64,000 bases of DNA from Kushneria konosiri (GCF_002155145.1 NZ_CP021323.1:3038001-3102000); one strand, 5' to 3'; shown: positions 47,123-56,886, counted from the first letter of the stretch. A program made the numbers and translations. The notes: a model not told the origin generated them from the letters alone.

Positions 47123-49069
47123 TCAGTTCAATGCTCTCTTGGCCTTGATCAGCGCCCTGTACCAGCGTCTTGGTATGGTACCGATACCGGCAGGCCGCTG
47201 GCTGAGAAGGCTGATGTTGCGATGCGCGGTCTGGTCAATGTTGGACAGGATGTTCAGCGTTGAAGCACGAGCGCCGTATTGGCGGATCAAAAAGTCGATC
47301 GCTTCGGGTTCAAGTGCTACGCGATAGTGTCGGACCAGAGCGATAGCCAGCGATTCGGCGCTGCGAGACAGGTCGTCGTTGATTTCGTTGACCATGGCTG
47401 CCCCCAGTGCAGCCTTGGCCGCCGCAGAAAGATCCGGCTCGAGATGACCGAAATAGGCCGCATTGGTGGCATTAATGGCGCGCTGCACTTCCGGGCGCGA
47501 GAGATGAACATGGGGCTCGAGCGCGAGAGCAATTTCGATGGCCAGATGTTTGGCCATTTCGATATGGCCGCTGGTGGCGGTGCCATGAGTGCCATGATCC
47601 TGTTGATGATAGCGATAGCGATCGCGATCAGCACGTGTTTCATTGAGATAGCGAGCCAGATGGCGGCAGACGCGCGCCTTTTCACCGTCGGTCAGCTCGA
47701 TATGGTTTTCGTGGATGCGAAGTCCTCGCTTGCCCGGCCCGACCTGTAGATGGGTGGCCTTGTCATTCATCTGCTCGGTAATGGCCTCCCAGCGCTGGGA
47801 GTGACGAATCAATGTGGCGTGGCTGCGGGCAATCTGGTCGTGGTTTTCCTGCACGCTTCGAAACAGCTTGATGGCGTTGGTCAGAATTTCGGCGCGCTCA
47901 CGCAGTTCAGGCCGTAGATCGCTGCGGCCCTGTTTAACGCCGCTGGCCAGATGTTCGATCTGTTCGGTCAAGGCATCCATGGCCTGACGGCATCGGGCCG
48001 TCAGGGTCTCGGCGCGCAGGCCGGCGGCGGCATCTTCGACCAGCGTTCCCGACTGTTCTGCTAGATAGACGGTCAGGGCCTTGAGGCGGGAAAGTCCGGT
48101 GGCCTGCTGAATGCGATAGCGTGAGCGGGTCTGTTCAAGGGCATCGAGCGTACGGGCCAGATGCCAGCGTCCGCGATACTCGAAGGTCAGCATGGGAATG
48201 CGGCGACCACAGAGCAGCTCAAAGGCCAGAATGATCATCTCCTCGACGTCCTGCAGCGTCATGAGCAGCGCACTGTCCTGCTCGATGGCTGCCAGCACAC
48301 GCTCGATGAAGTTTTCATCCCGCGCTACGCCCTGGTGCAGATCCGGGGCGCGTCCGGCAAAACGGTCGCGCAGTAGCGAAATGGCTTCTGGCGCCACGTC
48401 AGCAAGCTCATTGAGCCTTGGATCGATATGATCGCGATAAAGCGCCACCAGATCGCGAATGCGTGACTGCATCCCGACGCGCCGGTAGACATCGATCTGC
48501 GCAATGCGTCGGGCGCTTTCTTCATCATCCAGCAGTTCAAGCGCTGCAAGCTCCACCCCCTCGGGCGCCAGATCATGCTTGCGCAGCAGCATGGCGGCGG
48601 CCTCGCGTCGGCGAGCATCACCTTCAAGACTTTCAACGATCAGATTGCGGGTGATGAGCACCAGTTCCGGCAGGGTATCGAGGACCTGAGACACTCGGGC
48701 GGCCGAGCGCTCATGCTTGCGTCCTCGGGTCAGGTGATGGGCAAAGTTGGCGATGATCCCGGCCAGACCCGTGATCAGGGCATAGCTGATGAAAAAAACA
48801 TAGTTTTCCATCGAGGGGCCGCGGCCATAGCCAAGCAGGTAGCCGACCCAGGCACCGAGCAGCGTGACCGGGCCGCTGACCCAGAGAATCTGCATGGCGC
48901 TGTTGGTCCATGGAACCTTGTTCATCGCCTGAGTAATGCGTCGGATGCGGTCGCGTCCTTCGCGTTCGAGACGAACGCGGGGCTCATCGGGTTTTTTACG
49001 TCGACGAAGGAGTAAGCGTGCTGAAAACAAGCGGGTATTTCCGGAACTAGAATGGGCGTAATGACGCAA
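47123..49069 (-). CDS. unrecognised two-helix membrane protein coupled to topB
   Basis: Up to 648 aa. Two membrane helices lie near residues 58-82 (AMQILWVSGPVTLLGAWVGY) and 90-112 (YVFFISYALITGLAGIIANF). They are followed by about 530 soluble, mostly helical residues rich in Arg, Glu, Leu and His (e.g. RYRYHQQDHGTHGTATSGH). The N-terminal 50 residues are very basic. I recognise no domain. The TTG at 49069 gives the longest frame but has no good ribosome site; the ATG at 48925 would start just before the first helix. Translational coupling to topB suggests a DNA- or segregation-related role, which is inference. Confidence 0.75.
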   Translation of the reverse strand: MRHYAHSSSGNTRLFSARLLLRRRKKPDEPRVRLEREGRDRIRRITQAMNKVPWTNSAMQILWVSGPVTLLGAWVGYLLGYGRGPSMENYVFFISYALITGLAGIIANFAHHLTRGRKHERSAARVSQVLDTLPELVLITRNLIVESLEGDARRREAAAMLLRKHDLAPEGVELAALELLDDEESARRIAQIDVYRRVGMQSRIRDLVALYRDHIDPRLNELADVAPEAISLLRDRFAGRAPDLHQGVARDENFIERVLAAIEQDSALLMTLQDVEEMIILAFELLCGRRIPMLTFEYRGRWHLARTLDALEQTRSRYRIQQATGLSRLKALTVYLAEQSGTLVEDAAAGLRAETLTARCRQAMDALTEQIEHLASGVKQGRSDLRPELRERAEILTNAIKLFRSVQENHDQIARSHATLIRHSQRWEAITEQMNDKATHLQVGPGKRGLRIHENHIELTDGEKARVCRHLARYLNETRADRDRYRYHQQDHGTHGTATSGHIEMAKHLAIEIALALEPHVHLSRPEVQRAINATNAAYFGHLEPDLSAAAKAALGAAMVNEINDDLSRSAESLAIALVRHYRVALEPEAIDFLIRQYGARASTLNILSNIDQTAHRNISLLSQRPAGIGTIPRRWYRALIKAKRALN

Positions 49070-49101
49070 GGGCTGCTGCAGAGCATGTATGGACAGCTCG
49101 G

Positions 49102-49124
49102 CTGATCTCTGGAAAGAGGATCAG
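49102..49124. other. small hairpin in the divergent gap
   Basis: CTGATC-TCT-GGAA-AGA-g-GATCAG forms a bulged stem with a GGAA tetraloop. It lies between the topB-operon start and the SEC-C gene. Its function is unknown. Confidence 0.3.
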
Positions 49125-49204
49125 TGAGACAAACATGATGGCGTTATCATGAGACGCAGGCAGTCAGCGTGCTAGCATAAGCGTGATCATGGTGGAGGAA
49201 CAAT

Positions 49205-51037
49205 ATGCTGGCAGCCTGGGTGGACCAACTCCTTGGGTTTTCGACGGGAGCGCTTGACGCCATTCGTCGTGAAGAACGTTATCCTTCATTGATGGTGTGG
49301 GCAAGAAAGGAGGGCGCCGAGCTGCTTGGAGGCGATGTGGGGCTGGCGCAGGCGCTGGCCCCGGTGCTCTGGAATCAGATGCCTCTTGAGCGTCTTGGCT
49401 ATCGGATCGAAACGCTGGCGGTGCCTGCTCCTCAGGAACCCTGCTGGTGTGATTCCGGCCGGCGCTATAACGACTGCTGTGCCCGCGTGATGCTGCCGGG
49501 GCAGGTACCGCCACATCTGATGTGGATGCTGCTGCTTCAGCGTCTTCGCGGCAAAACGCTGCATGAGGCACTGTCATCGCATCAGGCGCCGGCTCAGGCC
49601 CTGCTGGAAGCGGGTATTGTCAGTGCAGAAGGGGGCCAGCTCGGGCGGGCGCAAACCATTCTTGAGTCGCTTTTCAATAACGCTGACTGGGAGGGTCTGC
49701 CGCAGGAGAGCGAGTCTGCCTTTGAGCTTTTAAGCGATGTCTATCAGGAGCGCGGCTTTATTCGCAAGAAGGCGGCCCTGATGGACAGTGTTGTCGAGCA
49801 TGGTCCCGGTTTTCTGCGCGGTGCGGCATTGAAGCGATTGTGCCTTCGCTATCTGGACAGTGACGATCTGCCCAGTGCTCGCGAGACCTTTATTCGCACG
49901 CTTGAGACCATGCCCAACGAACCGGCGCTGGCCTACCTTGAAAGCATGCTGCTGCTTCACGAAGGCCAGCCCGAGCAGGCCCGTGCACGCGCCGATTTCT
50001 GGCGCCGTCGATTGATGCATCGCAGTGATCTTGATGAGGATCAACAGGCCTTTCTCGAGCAGCTCGCAGAAGATCCCGAAGCGACTCTGGCCGAGCAGAT
50101 GATTTATGCCGATGAGGAGCTCGCTGAGCCGCTGGATACGCTGACCCGGCTGTTGCCGATGTCCAGTCATGGGCCACGGTTGTCGCTTTTCATTAATGCC
50201 GATGGACGGCTTGAGTATCAGCAGGATGACCTGGATCATGCCCGCTACGAGATGTGGCAGCAGCACTTCACCACTGAGAATGAAGAAGCGCCCGGCAGTG
50301 GCCTCCAGGGTGATCCCTGGCGCGACGCCCGGCCATGGCTGGATGCCCTGTGTTTACACCCCGAGTGGCTGTCAACGCCTGCAATACTTCAGGAGCTTGC
50401 CATGGCGCTGGCCGGGCGCTTTGGTAATCTGCCATGGATGTTTCAGTCGATTTTCTCACCGCTGGCGCAGCGTTTCGAGGCATGGCTTGCTGCTGTCGAG
50501 CGGGCTGAAAGTCCCTTCGTTTGGGGAGATGGCGACAACCATATTCTCTTCAGGCTGGGTCTGGGACTGATTATCGGCATGGAGCGCGGCGCCCGTGAGC
50601 AGTCACGCCAATTGGCCGAGCGTTTGATCCGTCTGGACGGCGAAGACAGCATGGGCCTTCGTGAATTGTTGCTTGAGCAGCTTTTAAGTGATGGTCAGGA
50701 CGTCAGAGCCCTGTCGCTGATTGAGGAAATCGAGCACAGCAATGATGACGGCGAGCCGTGGCTGGGGCTTTTGCTGGGCAAGGCGCTGGCGCTGTATCGT
50801 CTGGCGCGACTGGAGGAGGCCCGTCAGGCGCTGGTCATGGTCGAGCAGGCCAACCCCTGGATGCTCAAGCTGCTGGTACGGGAAAACCCGCGGCGAGAAC
50901 CGGTCACCGGCAATTCTCCGGTACCTGGCTCGCGCGCCGAAGCCTGGCAGTATCGCGTTCTCATGCGGCCCCACTGGGTGGCCACTCGAGGGGCGCTACA
51001 CTGGGTGGATGCCAGACTGCGATCCAGCGTCGAGTAA
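49205..51037 (+). CDS. SEC-C motif and TPR-like protein, unknown function
   Basis: A 610-aa cytoplasmic protein. A SEC-C zinc motif lies near the N-terminus (PCWCDSGRRYNDCC; Cys80, Cys82, Cys91, Cys92). It is followed by long helical, TPR-like sequence (e.g. DLPSARETFIRTLETMPNEP, LARLEEARQALVMVEQANPW). SEC-C usually sits at the C-terminus of SecA and other proteins, so this arrangement is less usual. The ribosome site GGAGG is 6 bases before the ATG. The gene stands alone between divergent and convergent neighbours. It could be an adaptor with a zinc-binding contact domain; no activity can be assigned. Confidence 0.8.
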   Translation: MLAAWVDQLLGFSTGALDAIRREERYPSLMVWARKEGAELLGGDVGLAQALAPVLWNQMPLERLGYRIETLAVPAPQEPCWCDSGRRYNDCCARVMLPGQVPPHLMWMLLLQRLRGKTLHEALSSHQAPAQALLEAGIVSAEGGQLGRAQTILESLFNNADWEGLPQESESAFELLSDVYQERGFIRKKAALMDSVVEHGPGFLRGAALKRLCLRYLDSDDLPSARETFIRTLETMPNEPALAYLESMLLLHEGQPEQARARADFWRRRLMHRSDLDEDQQAFLEQLAEDPEATLAEQMIYADEELAEPLDTLTRLLPMSSHGPRLSLFINADGRLEYQQDDLDHARYEMWQQHFTTENEEAPGSGLQGDPWRDARPWLDALCLHPEWLSTPAILQELAMALAGRFGNLPWMFQSIFSPLAQRFEAWLAAVERAESPFVWGDGDNHILFRLGLGLIIGMERGAREQSRQLAERLIRLDGEDSMGLRELLLEQLLSDGQDVRALSLIEEIEHSNDDGEPWLGLLLGKALALYRLARLEEARQALVMVEQANPWMLKLLVRENPRREPVTGNSPVPGSRAEAWQYRVLMRPHWVATRGALHWVDARLRSSVE

Positions 51038-51074
51038 CGCCATGGTGGTCCATGGCGTCTCGTCATCGTCTTGC

Positions 51075-52157
51075 CTACTGACGATTGGGAAGAAAGACCC
51101 ACATCTGCCCGGGCTGCTTCATGCGTCCGGCATTGAGGCTGGCCTCGTCCCCGTGGCCCCAGAAAAAGTCGGCGCGCACGATGCCCTTGATGGCACTTCC
51201 CGTATCCTGTGCCAGCATCAAGCGTTGCATGCGCTGATTGGACAGCGGGCGAGTCGTTGAAAGAAAGACCGGCGCGCCCAATGGAATCTGATCAGGATCG
51301 ATGGCGATGCTTCGCTCGGGTGTCAGCGGTACGCCTTGCGCGCCGATGGGTCCGTCACTGTTCTTGTGCGTGCTATCAAGCTCTCTGAAAAAGACGAATC
51401 TGGGATTGACGTTGAGCATTTCCTGCACGCGGCCCGGGTTGGCACTGGCCCAGGCCTTGATGCCCGGCAGAGTGGCCTGGGCCGGTGTGATTTCGCCATG
51501 ATTCAGCAGCCAGCGGGCAAAGGATTGAAAGGGCTGATCCGTGGCTCCGGCAAAACCGACGCGCATTTCACCGCCTTCTGCCAGCTTGATCCGACCTGAT
51601 CCCTGAATCTGCAGGAAAGCGGCTTCTACAGGATCATCTACCCACACCAGTTCGCGACCCCGCAGTACGCCGCTTTTGATCAGCTGACTGCGGCTGGCGG
51701 CCATGAGGCTGCTGCTGCCGATGTTGCGGTACAGTGGCACCTGATAGGGGCCATGACGCGTTCTTGAGCCCCTGAGTACCGGTTCGTAGTAGCCTGTGAT
51801 GGTACCCACCGTCGAGCCATCGCTGTTGCTCAGGGTAAAGGGTGTAAAGCGATGCTCGAAGTAGCGCCGTATCGCGCGACTGTCCAGAGGATCAACGTGG
51901 CGTGCGTCGTTGCAGACCGATGCCCAGTCCGGCTTGCGTGCGAGCTTTTCACAGCTGGTCTTGAAGGCGCTCCAGGCGCTCAGGAGGTTATCGTCCTGCC
52001 AGCCGGGCAGTTGTTGCCAGCTGGTAGGATGCATGGGAGTGCTTGAGTCGTTGTAGTGGGGCGTTTTGGCCGGTTGAAAGCCGGTTTGACCGGTGGAGCA
52101 GGCGGTGAGAACCACGCCTGTCAGGATGACACTCGTGGTTCGGCGTGCCAGTCGCAA
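51075..52157 (-). CDS. mltA: membrane-bound lytic murein transglycosylase A
   Basis: An outer-membrane lipoprotein that cleaves glycan strands to 1,6-anhydromuropeptides. With the TTG start at 52157 it is 360 aa and the lipobox LTAC places the lipidated cysteine at residue 20. A TTG at 52199 would put it at 34, less usual for lipoproteins. The MltA domain (TGYYEPVLRGSRTRHGPYQVP) and 3D domain (LAQDTGSAIKGIVRADFFWG, with the catalytic aspartate) are intact. It is downstream of ampG on the same strand; both act in murein turnover. Confidence 0.93.
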   Translation of the reverse strand: MRLARRTTSVILTGVVLTACSTGQTGFQPAKTPHYNDSSTPMHPTSWQQLPGWQDDNLLSAWSAFKTSCEKLARKPDWASVCNDARHVDPLDSRAIRRYFEHRFTPFTLSNSDGSTVGTITGYYEPVLRGSRTRHGPYQVPLYRNIGSSSLMAASRSQLIKSGVLRGRELVWVDDPVEAAFLQIQGSGRIKLAEGGEMRVGFAGATDQPFQSFARWLLNHGEITPAQATLPGIKAWASANPGRVQEMLNVNPRFVFFRELDSTHKNSDGPIGAQGVPLTPERSIAIDPDQIPLGAPVFLSTTRPLSNQRMQRLMLAQDTGSAIKGIVRADFFWGHGDEASLNAGRMKQPGQMWVFLPNRQ

Positions 52158-52268
52158 AAGGCCCTGAGGGCAGGATGTTTCAGCAGATACAAAAGACAAG
52201 ATCAGGGTCTCTTCTAGGGGCGCGGCCAGGACCTTTCGCCCGTGGAACAGTAAAGGCGCTGAACCATA

Positions 52269-53537
52269 TTACCGGTTGGATGAATCGGCAATATCGCGCC
52301 ATTGGCGAAAATACCAAAGGATCATCAGACCAGGAATAGCCGCCAGAGTGCAGATCAAAAAGAAACCGTCCCATCCCACGGCCTCTGACAGGATGCCACC
52401 AGGGGCTGAAATCACGACTCTGGGCAGGCCCATGATCGAGGACAGCAGGGCATACTGGCCGGCTGTGAATCGCTTGTCGGTCAGGGCGGCCATGAAGGCC
52501 AGAAAGGCCGCTGTGCCCATACCGGCTGCGGCGTTTTCAAAGCTGACCACGGTGGCCAGTGCCGTGATCGAGTAGCCGACATGATTGAGCCAGATAAAAC
52601 CTGCCGTGGAAGCCATCTGTAACAGCCCGAACCACCACAAAGACCGATAAATGCCGATGCGAAGGATGACCAGGCCGCCGAGGAAGATGCCGCCCAGCAG
52701 CGGCCAGAAGCCAAAAATCTTGACCGTGGCGCCAATTTCGGCGTTGGAAAAGCCGATCGATTTGTAAAAGGGCGTGGTCAGGTTGCCGGCCACCGAGTCA
52801 CCAAGCTTGTAAAGCAGGATAAAGAGCAAAAGCCAGAGCGCGCCCGGTCGCATTAAAAAGTTTCGAATGGGATCAAGAAAGGTATCTCGCCAGTTCTGTG
52901 GATGCGTGGGACGCTGGGCGCCTGGTTCGGGCGCCATGAGGGTCACCAGCATGCACGCACCCAGTACGACCGCCATGGTCAGATAGGTCGCGCGAAATCC
53001 GATGCTGTCAGCCAGCATCAGGCCGCCACCAGAGGCAAACAGCATGCCGGTACGATAACCGTAGGTATAAAGGCTTGAGCCGATGCCGAGTTCCTTTTCG
53101 GGGAGATGCTCACGACGATAGGCATCAATGATGATGTCCTGCGTTGCACTGAAAAAGCTGATACCCAGAGCCACAGCGCCAACGGTCAACGGGGCCAGAC
53201 CCGGATCGGAAAGGGCGAGTGCAACAATCAGTGAGGTCAGCGCCAGCTGTGTCAGCAGCAGCCATCCCCGCCGCCGCCCAAGAAAGGGCAGCTCGAAGCG
53301 ATCGAGCAAGGGAGCCCAGAGAAACTTGAGCGTGTAGGGAATGCCGATCAGCGCCAGCAGGCCAACGGCGTCAAGTGAGACGCCGGCATCGGTCATCCAT
53401 GCCTGAAGGACGCTGCCCGTCAGCAGCAGTGGCAGCCCTGACGCGAGCCCCATGAGGAACGTGATACCATGGCGCGCAACGGCGGCCCGGGCTGTAGCAA
53501 TCGAAATCAACGGTGTTATCCAGAAAGTCGCGGGCAT
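52269..53537 (-). CDS. ampG: AmpG-type muropeptide permease
   Basis: A 422-aa major facilitator of the inner membrane with about 12 helices. Family cues: FLMGLASGLPLLLTGSVLQA at the start, LKFLWAPLLDRFELPFLGRR, and FSATQDIIIDAYRREHL. AmpG imports anhydromuropeptides released by lytic transglycosylases, and mltA lies just downstream. At 422 aa it is shorter than E. coli AmpG (about 490) and lacks the extra C-terminal helices. The ribosome site is not obvious. Confidence 0.88.
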   Translation of the reverse strand: MPATFWITPLISIATARAAVARHGITFLMGLASGLPLLLTGSVLQAWMTDAGVSLDAVGLLALIGIPYTLKFLWAPLLDRFELPFLGRRRGWLLLTQLALTSLIVALALSDPGLAPLTVGAVALGISFFSATQDIIIDAYRREHLPEKELGIGSSLYTYGYRTGMLFASGGGLMLADSIGFRATYLTMAVVLGACMLVTLMAPEPGAQRPTHPQNWRDTFLDPIRNFLMRPGALWLLLFILLYKLGDSVAGNLTTPFYKSIGFSNAEIGATVKIFGFWPLLGGIFLGGLVILRIGIYRSLWWFGLLQMASTAGFIWLNHVGYSITALATVVSFENAAAGMGTAAFLAFMAALTDKRFTAGQYALLSSIMGLPRVVISAPGGILSEAVGWDGFFLICTLAAIPGLMILWYFRQWRDIADSSNR

Positions 53538-53600
53538 TTAAATGGCGCGCCGATTCTCTCAGACCGGTGCGCTGACGGCTACTGACCGGGGATGGTTTTA

Positions 53601-54125
53601 ATGAAGACGACAGGGCCTGAAGGACTGCGCTGGTACGCGGTCCAGTGCAAGTCAGGAGAATCCTTTCGTGCCGCCGAGCATCTGGAGTATCAGGGCTATA
53701 CCGTCTTTCATCCCGTCATTCAAAGGGAAAAGCGTCAGCGCGGCAAGGCAGGGCAGGTCATTGAGCCCCTGTTTCCCTGGTATCTGTTTATCCGGATGAA
53801 CCCGCTGCAGGATAATTGGGTGCCCGTACGTTCCACCCGTGGGGTAATCCGGTTGCTCGCCTTTGGCCGTGAGCCTGTGCCTGTACCGGATGCGCTGATC
53901 ATGACGCTGCGCCAGCAGGTCAATGATCCATCCGAAGTTGAGCCCGAGCGACATTTTAGTGAAGGCGAACGAATTGAAATTACCGATGGACCTTTCAGGG
54001 CGCTGGAGGGGCTTTTCGTTCAAGGCAAGGAAGATGAGCGCGTTGTTGTCTTGCTCAATATTTTGCAGCAGGAGCACCGTATTACGCTTCAGGCCGCCCA
54101 GATTCAGGGCGCCCCGGAGCAGTGA
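53601..54125 (+). CDS. rfaH: RfaH/NusG-type transcription antiterminator
   Basis: A 174-aa NusG paralogue. The NGN domain (about 1-110) has LRWYAVQCKSGESFRAAEHL, GYTVFHPVIQREK, FPWYLFIRMNP and RSTRGVIRLLAFG. A short C-terminal KOW-like part (EITDGPFRALEGLFV) follows. The lack of NusG's extra linker and the YTVFHP segment fit RfaH. RfaH lets RNA polymerase read long surface-polysaccharide operons with an ops element. I favour the ATG at 53601 over 53592. No ops-bearing operon is in the window. Confidence 0.87.
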   Translation: MKTTGPEGLRWYAVQCKSGESFRAAEHLEYQGYTVFHPVIQREKRQRGKAGQVIEPLFPWYLFIRMNPLQDNWVPVRSTRGVIRLLAFGREPVPVPDALIMTLRQQVNDPSEVEPERHFSEGERIEITDGPFRALEGLFVQGKEDERVVVLLNILQQEHRITLQAAQIQGAPEQ

Positions 54126-54147
54126 AGCAGGTTTGTCTTCGTATGAT

Positions 54148-54798
54148 CTAGCTGTCGACCCACCAGCGGGCCTCCCAGCTTTTCAGGACCTGCTCCGGAT
54201 AGCGCGTTTTGCCGAGACTGCCGTTGTAGCGTGCCAGCGCGCGCGTGACATCCCCCTTTTCTACCTTGAGATACCACGCCAGAATCGTGCAGCCGTAGCG
54301 CAGGTTGGTCTCGGGGTCGAAGAGGTCGTCGCTGTCCCGGCCAATCTCGCTTTTCCAGAAGGGCATGACCTGCATGAGCCCCTGAGCGCCGGCACTCGAG
54401 CGTGCCCGTGGCACAAAGCGACTTTCGACATCAATGACCGAAAGCACCAGCTGCAGATCCAGCGAAGCGCGAAGGGATTCACGTTGAATGCTTTTCAGTA
54501 ATGCAAGGCGCTGATGCGGATCGTCAAGATAGCGCGCCAGGCGCCGATTCATGTCCGTCATCCAGACTTCGGCTTCAAAATGATCATCAAAGCGTTGGTC
54601 GTTTGAGACGGCGCTGGAGAGTTGTCGAATCATCTGAGCCGAGACATGCGCCTCAGGCATTGCAGCAGCCAGAGCGACAGGCGTAAAAAGGGCGCCTGTC
54701 ACCAGACAGGCGCCCCAAAGGCATGCTCGAAAACCGGCATCAAGCCAGCTTTTGACAAATAAACTCGACGGCCTCCTGCTGCGCCACCATCGTAACAT
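54148..54798 (-). CDS. small SLT-type lytic transglycosylase
   Basis: A 216-aa secreted protein. A hydrophobic signal ([18 protein letters not shown], about 34-51) follows a long basic n-region. The SLT domain has the catalytic glutamate in [15 protein letters not shown], then [25 protein letters not shown] and [10 protein letters not shown]. It is close to MltE/Slt-like enzymes, but too short to be Slt70. The ATG at 54798 lies inside proS, giving a 59-base overlap on the same strand. A good AGGAGG sits inside this gene, but no standard in-frame start follows it closely. Confidence 0.82.
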   Translation of the reverse strand: MLRWWRSRRPSSLFVKSWLDAGFRACLWGACLVTGALFTPVALAAAMPEAHVSAQMIRQLSSAVSNDQRFDDHFEAEVWMTDMNRRLARYLDDPHQRLALLKSIQRESLRASLDLQLVLSVIDVESRFVPRARSSAGAQGLMQVMPFWKSEIGRDSDDLFDPETNLRYGCTILAWYLKVEKGDVTRALARYNGSLGKTRYPEQVLKSWEARWWVDS

Positions 54799-56446
54799 CG
54801 TCGTCACGCCTTCCCTTGTACTCCAGTTCACCCGTTTTAAGGCCGCGATCTCCGATCACGATACGATGAGGAATGCCGATCAGTTCGAGATCGGCAAACT
54901 TGACGCCGGGACGCTCATCACGGTCATCCAGTAAAACTTCTATACCCTTTTCATTAAAGGCGTTGTAAAGACGCTCGGCTTCATCACGTACCGCCTGTGA
55001 CTTGTGCGCATTCATGGGCACCAGCGCCACCTGATAAGGGGCCAGACTGGCTGGCAGCGTGATGCCGCGCTCGTCATGATTCTGTTCGATGGCAGCAGCG
55101 ACCACCCGGCTGACACCAATGCCATAACAGCCCATCTGCAGCGGTACGCTGTCACCGTTTTCATCCAGAACGGTCGCCCCCAGTGCCTCGGAATATTTTG
55201 CTCCAAGCTGGAAGACGTGACCGACCTCAATGCCACGGGCAATCGAGAGCGTTCCCTGACCGTCCGGGGAGGGATCACCGGCGACCACATCGCGAATATC
55301 GGCCACCGTTGGCAGGGGTAGATCGCGTTCCCAGTTGATGCCGAAAAAGTGTTTGCCATCGATATTGGCGCCGGCGCCAAAATCGCTCATGACTGCCACG
55401 CTGCGATCGATGATCAGAGGAATCTCAAGGCCGACCGGTCCCAGAGAGCCGGGGCCTGCGCCGACGGCCTGGCGAATCTCTTCTTCATTGGCCATGACCA
55501 GAGGAGAAGCCACCTGCTCCAGATGCAGGGCCTTGATCTCGTTAAGCTGATGATCACCGCGCACCATCAGCGCAACCAGCCCGCCTTCAGTTCCATGAAC
55601 CATCAGGGTCTTGACGGTCTTTTCGATCGGCAGGCCGTGCTTTTCTACCAGTGCGGCAATGGTCTTGGTATCCGGAGTATCGACCTCGCGCATGTTTTCT
55701 TGAGGAGCTGCGCGTTCCTGTCGATCAGGGATGGCTTCGGCCTTTTCGATATTGGCGGCATAATCGGAGCCCGTGGAAAAGATGACAGCGTCTTCACCCG
55801 AATCGGCCAGCACGTGGAACTCATGAGAGCCGCTGCCACCGATCTCCCCGTTGTCAGCCTGCACGGCTCGAAAATCAAGACCCAGACGCGTGAAGATACG
55901 AACGTAGGCGTCATACATTTTCTGATAGGAGGCTGCCATGGCTTCCTGATCAAGGTCGAAGGAGTAGGCATCCTTCATGATGAATTCGCGTGCTCGCATG
56001 ACACCAAAGCGGGGGCGGGTTTCATCACGAAACTTGGTCTGAATCTGATAGAAATTGCAGGGCAGCTGGCGGTAGGAACGTACTTCATTGCGTACCAGAT
56101 CGGTAATGACCTCTTCATGAGTAGGGCCATAGCAGAACTCACGATCGTGACGGTCACGAAGTCGCAGCAGAAGGTTGCCGTACTTGTCCCAGCGACCTGA
56201 TTCCTGCCACAGTTCGGCAGGTTGTACCGACGGCATCAGCACTTCCTGTGCACCGGCAAGATCCATTTCCTCGCGCACGATCCGTTCAACCTTGCGCAGG
56301 GTGCGAAGCCCCAGCGGCAGCCAGGTATAAAGGCCTGAAGCCAGTTTTCGAATCATGCCGGCACGCAGCATCAGTTGGTGACTGACAACCTCAGCGTTGG
56401 CGGGCGTTTCCTTGAGCGTGGAGAGCAGCAGTTGACTGGCGCGCAT
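54740..56446 (-). CDS. proS: prolyl-tRNA synthetase
   Basis: A 568-aa class IIa synthetase of the bacterial type. Motif 1 ([20 protein letters not shown]), motif 2 ([20 protein letters not shown]) and motif 3 ([19 protein letters not shown]) are present. A YbaK-like editing domain sits between motifs 2 and 3 (about residues 225-400), and the anticodon-binding domain ends at FICQKLA. The start [15 protein letters not shown] at 56446 matches the family; 51 upstream bases are also open. Its end overlaps the transglycosylase gene. Confidence 0.97.
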   Translation of the reverse strand: MRASQLLLSTLKETPANAEVVSHQLMLRAGMIRKLASGLYTWLPLGLRTLRKVERIVREEMDLAGAQEVLMPSVQPAELWQESGRWDKYGNLLLRLRDRHDREFCYGPTHEEVITDLVRNEVRSYRQLPCNFYQIQTKFRDETRPRFGVMRAREFIMKDAYSFDLDQEAMAASYQKMYDAYVRIFTRLGLDFRAVQADNGEIGGSGSHEFHVLADSGEDAVIFSTGSDYAANIEKAEAIPDRQERAAPQENMREVDTPDTKTIAALVEKHGLPIEKTVKTLMVHGTEGGLVALMVRGDHQLNEIKALHLEQVASPLVMANEEEIRQAVGAGPGSLGPVGLEIPLIIDRSVAVMSDFGAGANIDGKHFFGINWERDLPLPTVADIRDVVAGDPSPDGQGTLSIARGIEVGHVFQLGAKYSEALGATVLDENGDSVPLQMGCYGIGVSRVVAAAIEQNHDERGITLPASLAPYQVALVPMNAHKSQAVRDEAERLYNAFNEKGIEVLLDDRDERPGVKFADLELIGIPHRIVIGDRGLKTGELEYKGRRDDDVTMVAQQEAVEFICQKLA

Positions 56447-56629
56447 GAATCGAATGTTTCCCTTGGCCGGATGAAATGAACCGCATTGTACGAGCATTCA
56501 TTGCCTGTCGGCAAAATGCGTTTCCTGCCATGTGCAATAGTGGTATGTGTTTATTCATGATGCATGCTGACACAAGCGGAAAACGTGTTTCCCTGACCAC
56601 CTGAAAATGACCAAAGCGAGGGAGGTATC

Positions 56630-56809
56630 ATGCAGCGTCGATACCATGTTGTGACGATTGGCATCCTGATACTGATGATGGCGGGCTGTGCGAGCAGGGA
56701 TGACACGGAGTTTGTCTGGCAGTCACCCAGAATCAACGATCAGGGAACCCAGCCAGGGCAGAGGGCCTGTATGCCCGGGCCGGATGGTCCGAGCAGCTGC
56801 AATCGTTAA
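56630..56809 (+). CDS. small lipoprotein, unknown function
   Basis: A 59-aa ORF with a signal peptide and lipobox: MQRRYHVVTIGILILMMAGC, with lipidated Cys20. The mature part has about 39 polar residues with two further cysteines (RACMPGPDGPSSC), which may form a disulfide. GGAGG lies 4 bases before the ATG. The Asp at the +3/+4 positions after Cys (C-A-S-R-D-D) gives no clear inner-membrane retention signal, so an outer-membrane location is likely. It is followed by a strong terminator. I recognise no family. Confidence 0.72.
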   Translation: MQRRYHVVTIGILILMMAGCASRDDTEFVWQSPRINDQGTQPGQRACMPGPDGPSSCNR

Positions 56810-56834
56810 GGTAACGATTTACTGTAAACAGATA

Positions 56835-56864
56835 TAAAAAACGGCACCCGAGGGTGCCGTTTTT
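56835..56864. terminator. bidirectional terminator, lipoprotein / porin-like gene
   Basis: Perfect stem AAAAACGGCACCC / GGGTGCCGTTTTT with loop GAG; T runs on both strands. Confidence 0.93.
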
Positions 56865-56886
56865 CAGACCTTTCGACCATCGTCGA

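Noticed and set aside
55349-56200. 283-codon plus-strand frame inside proS
   Set aside because: Antisense to the synthetase editing and motif 2 regions.
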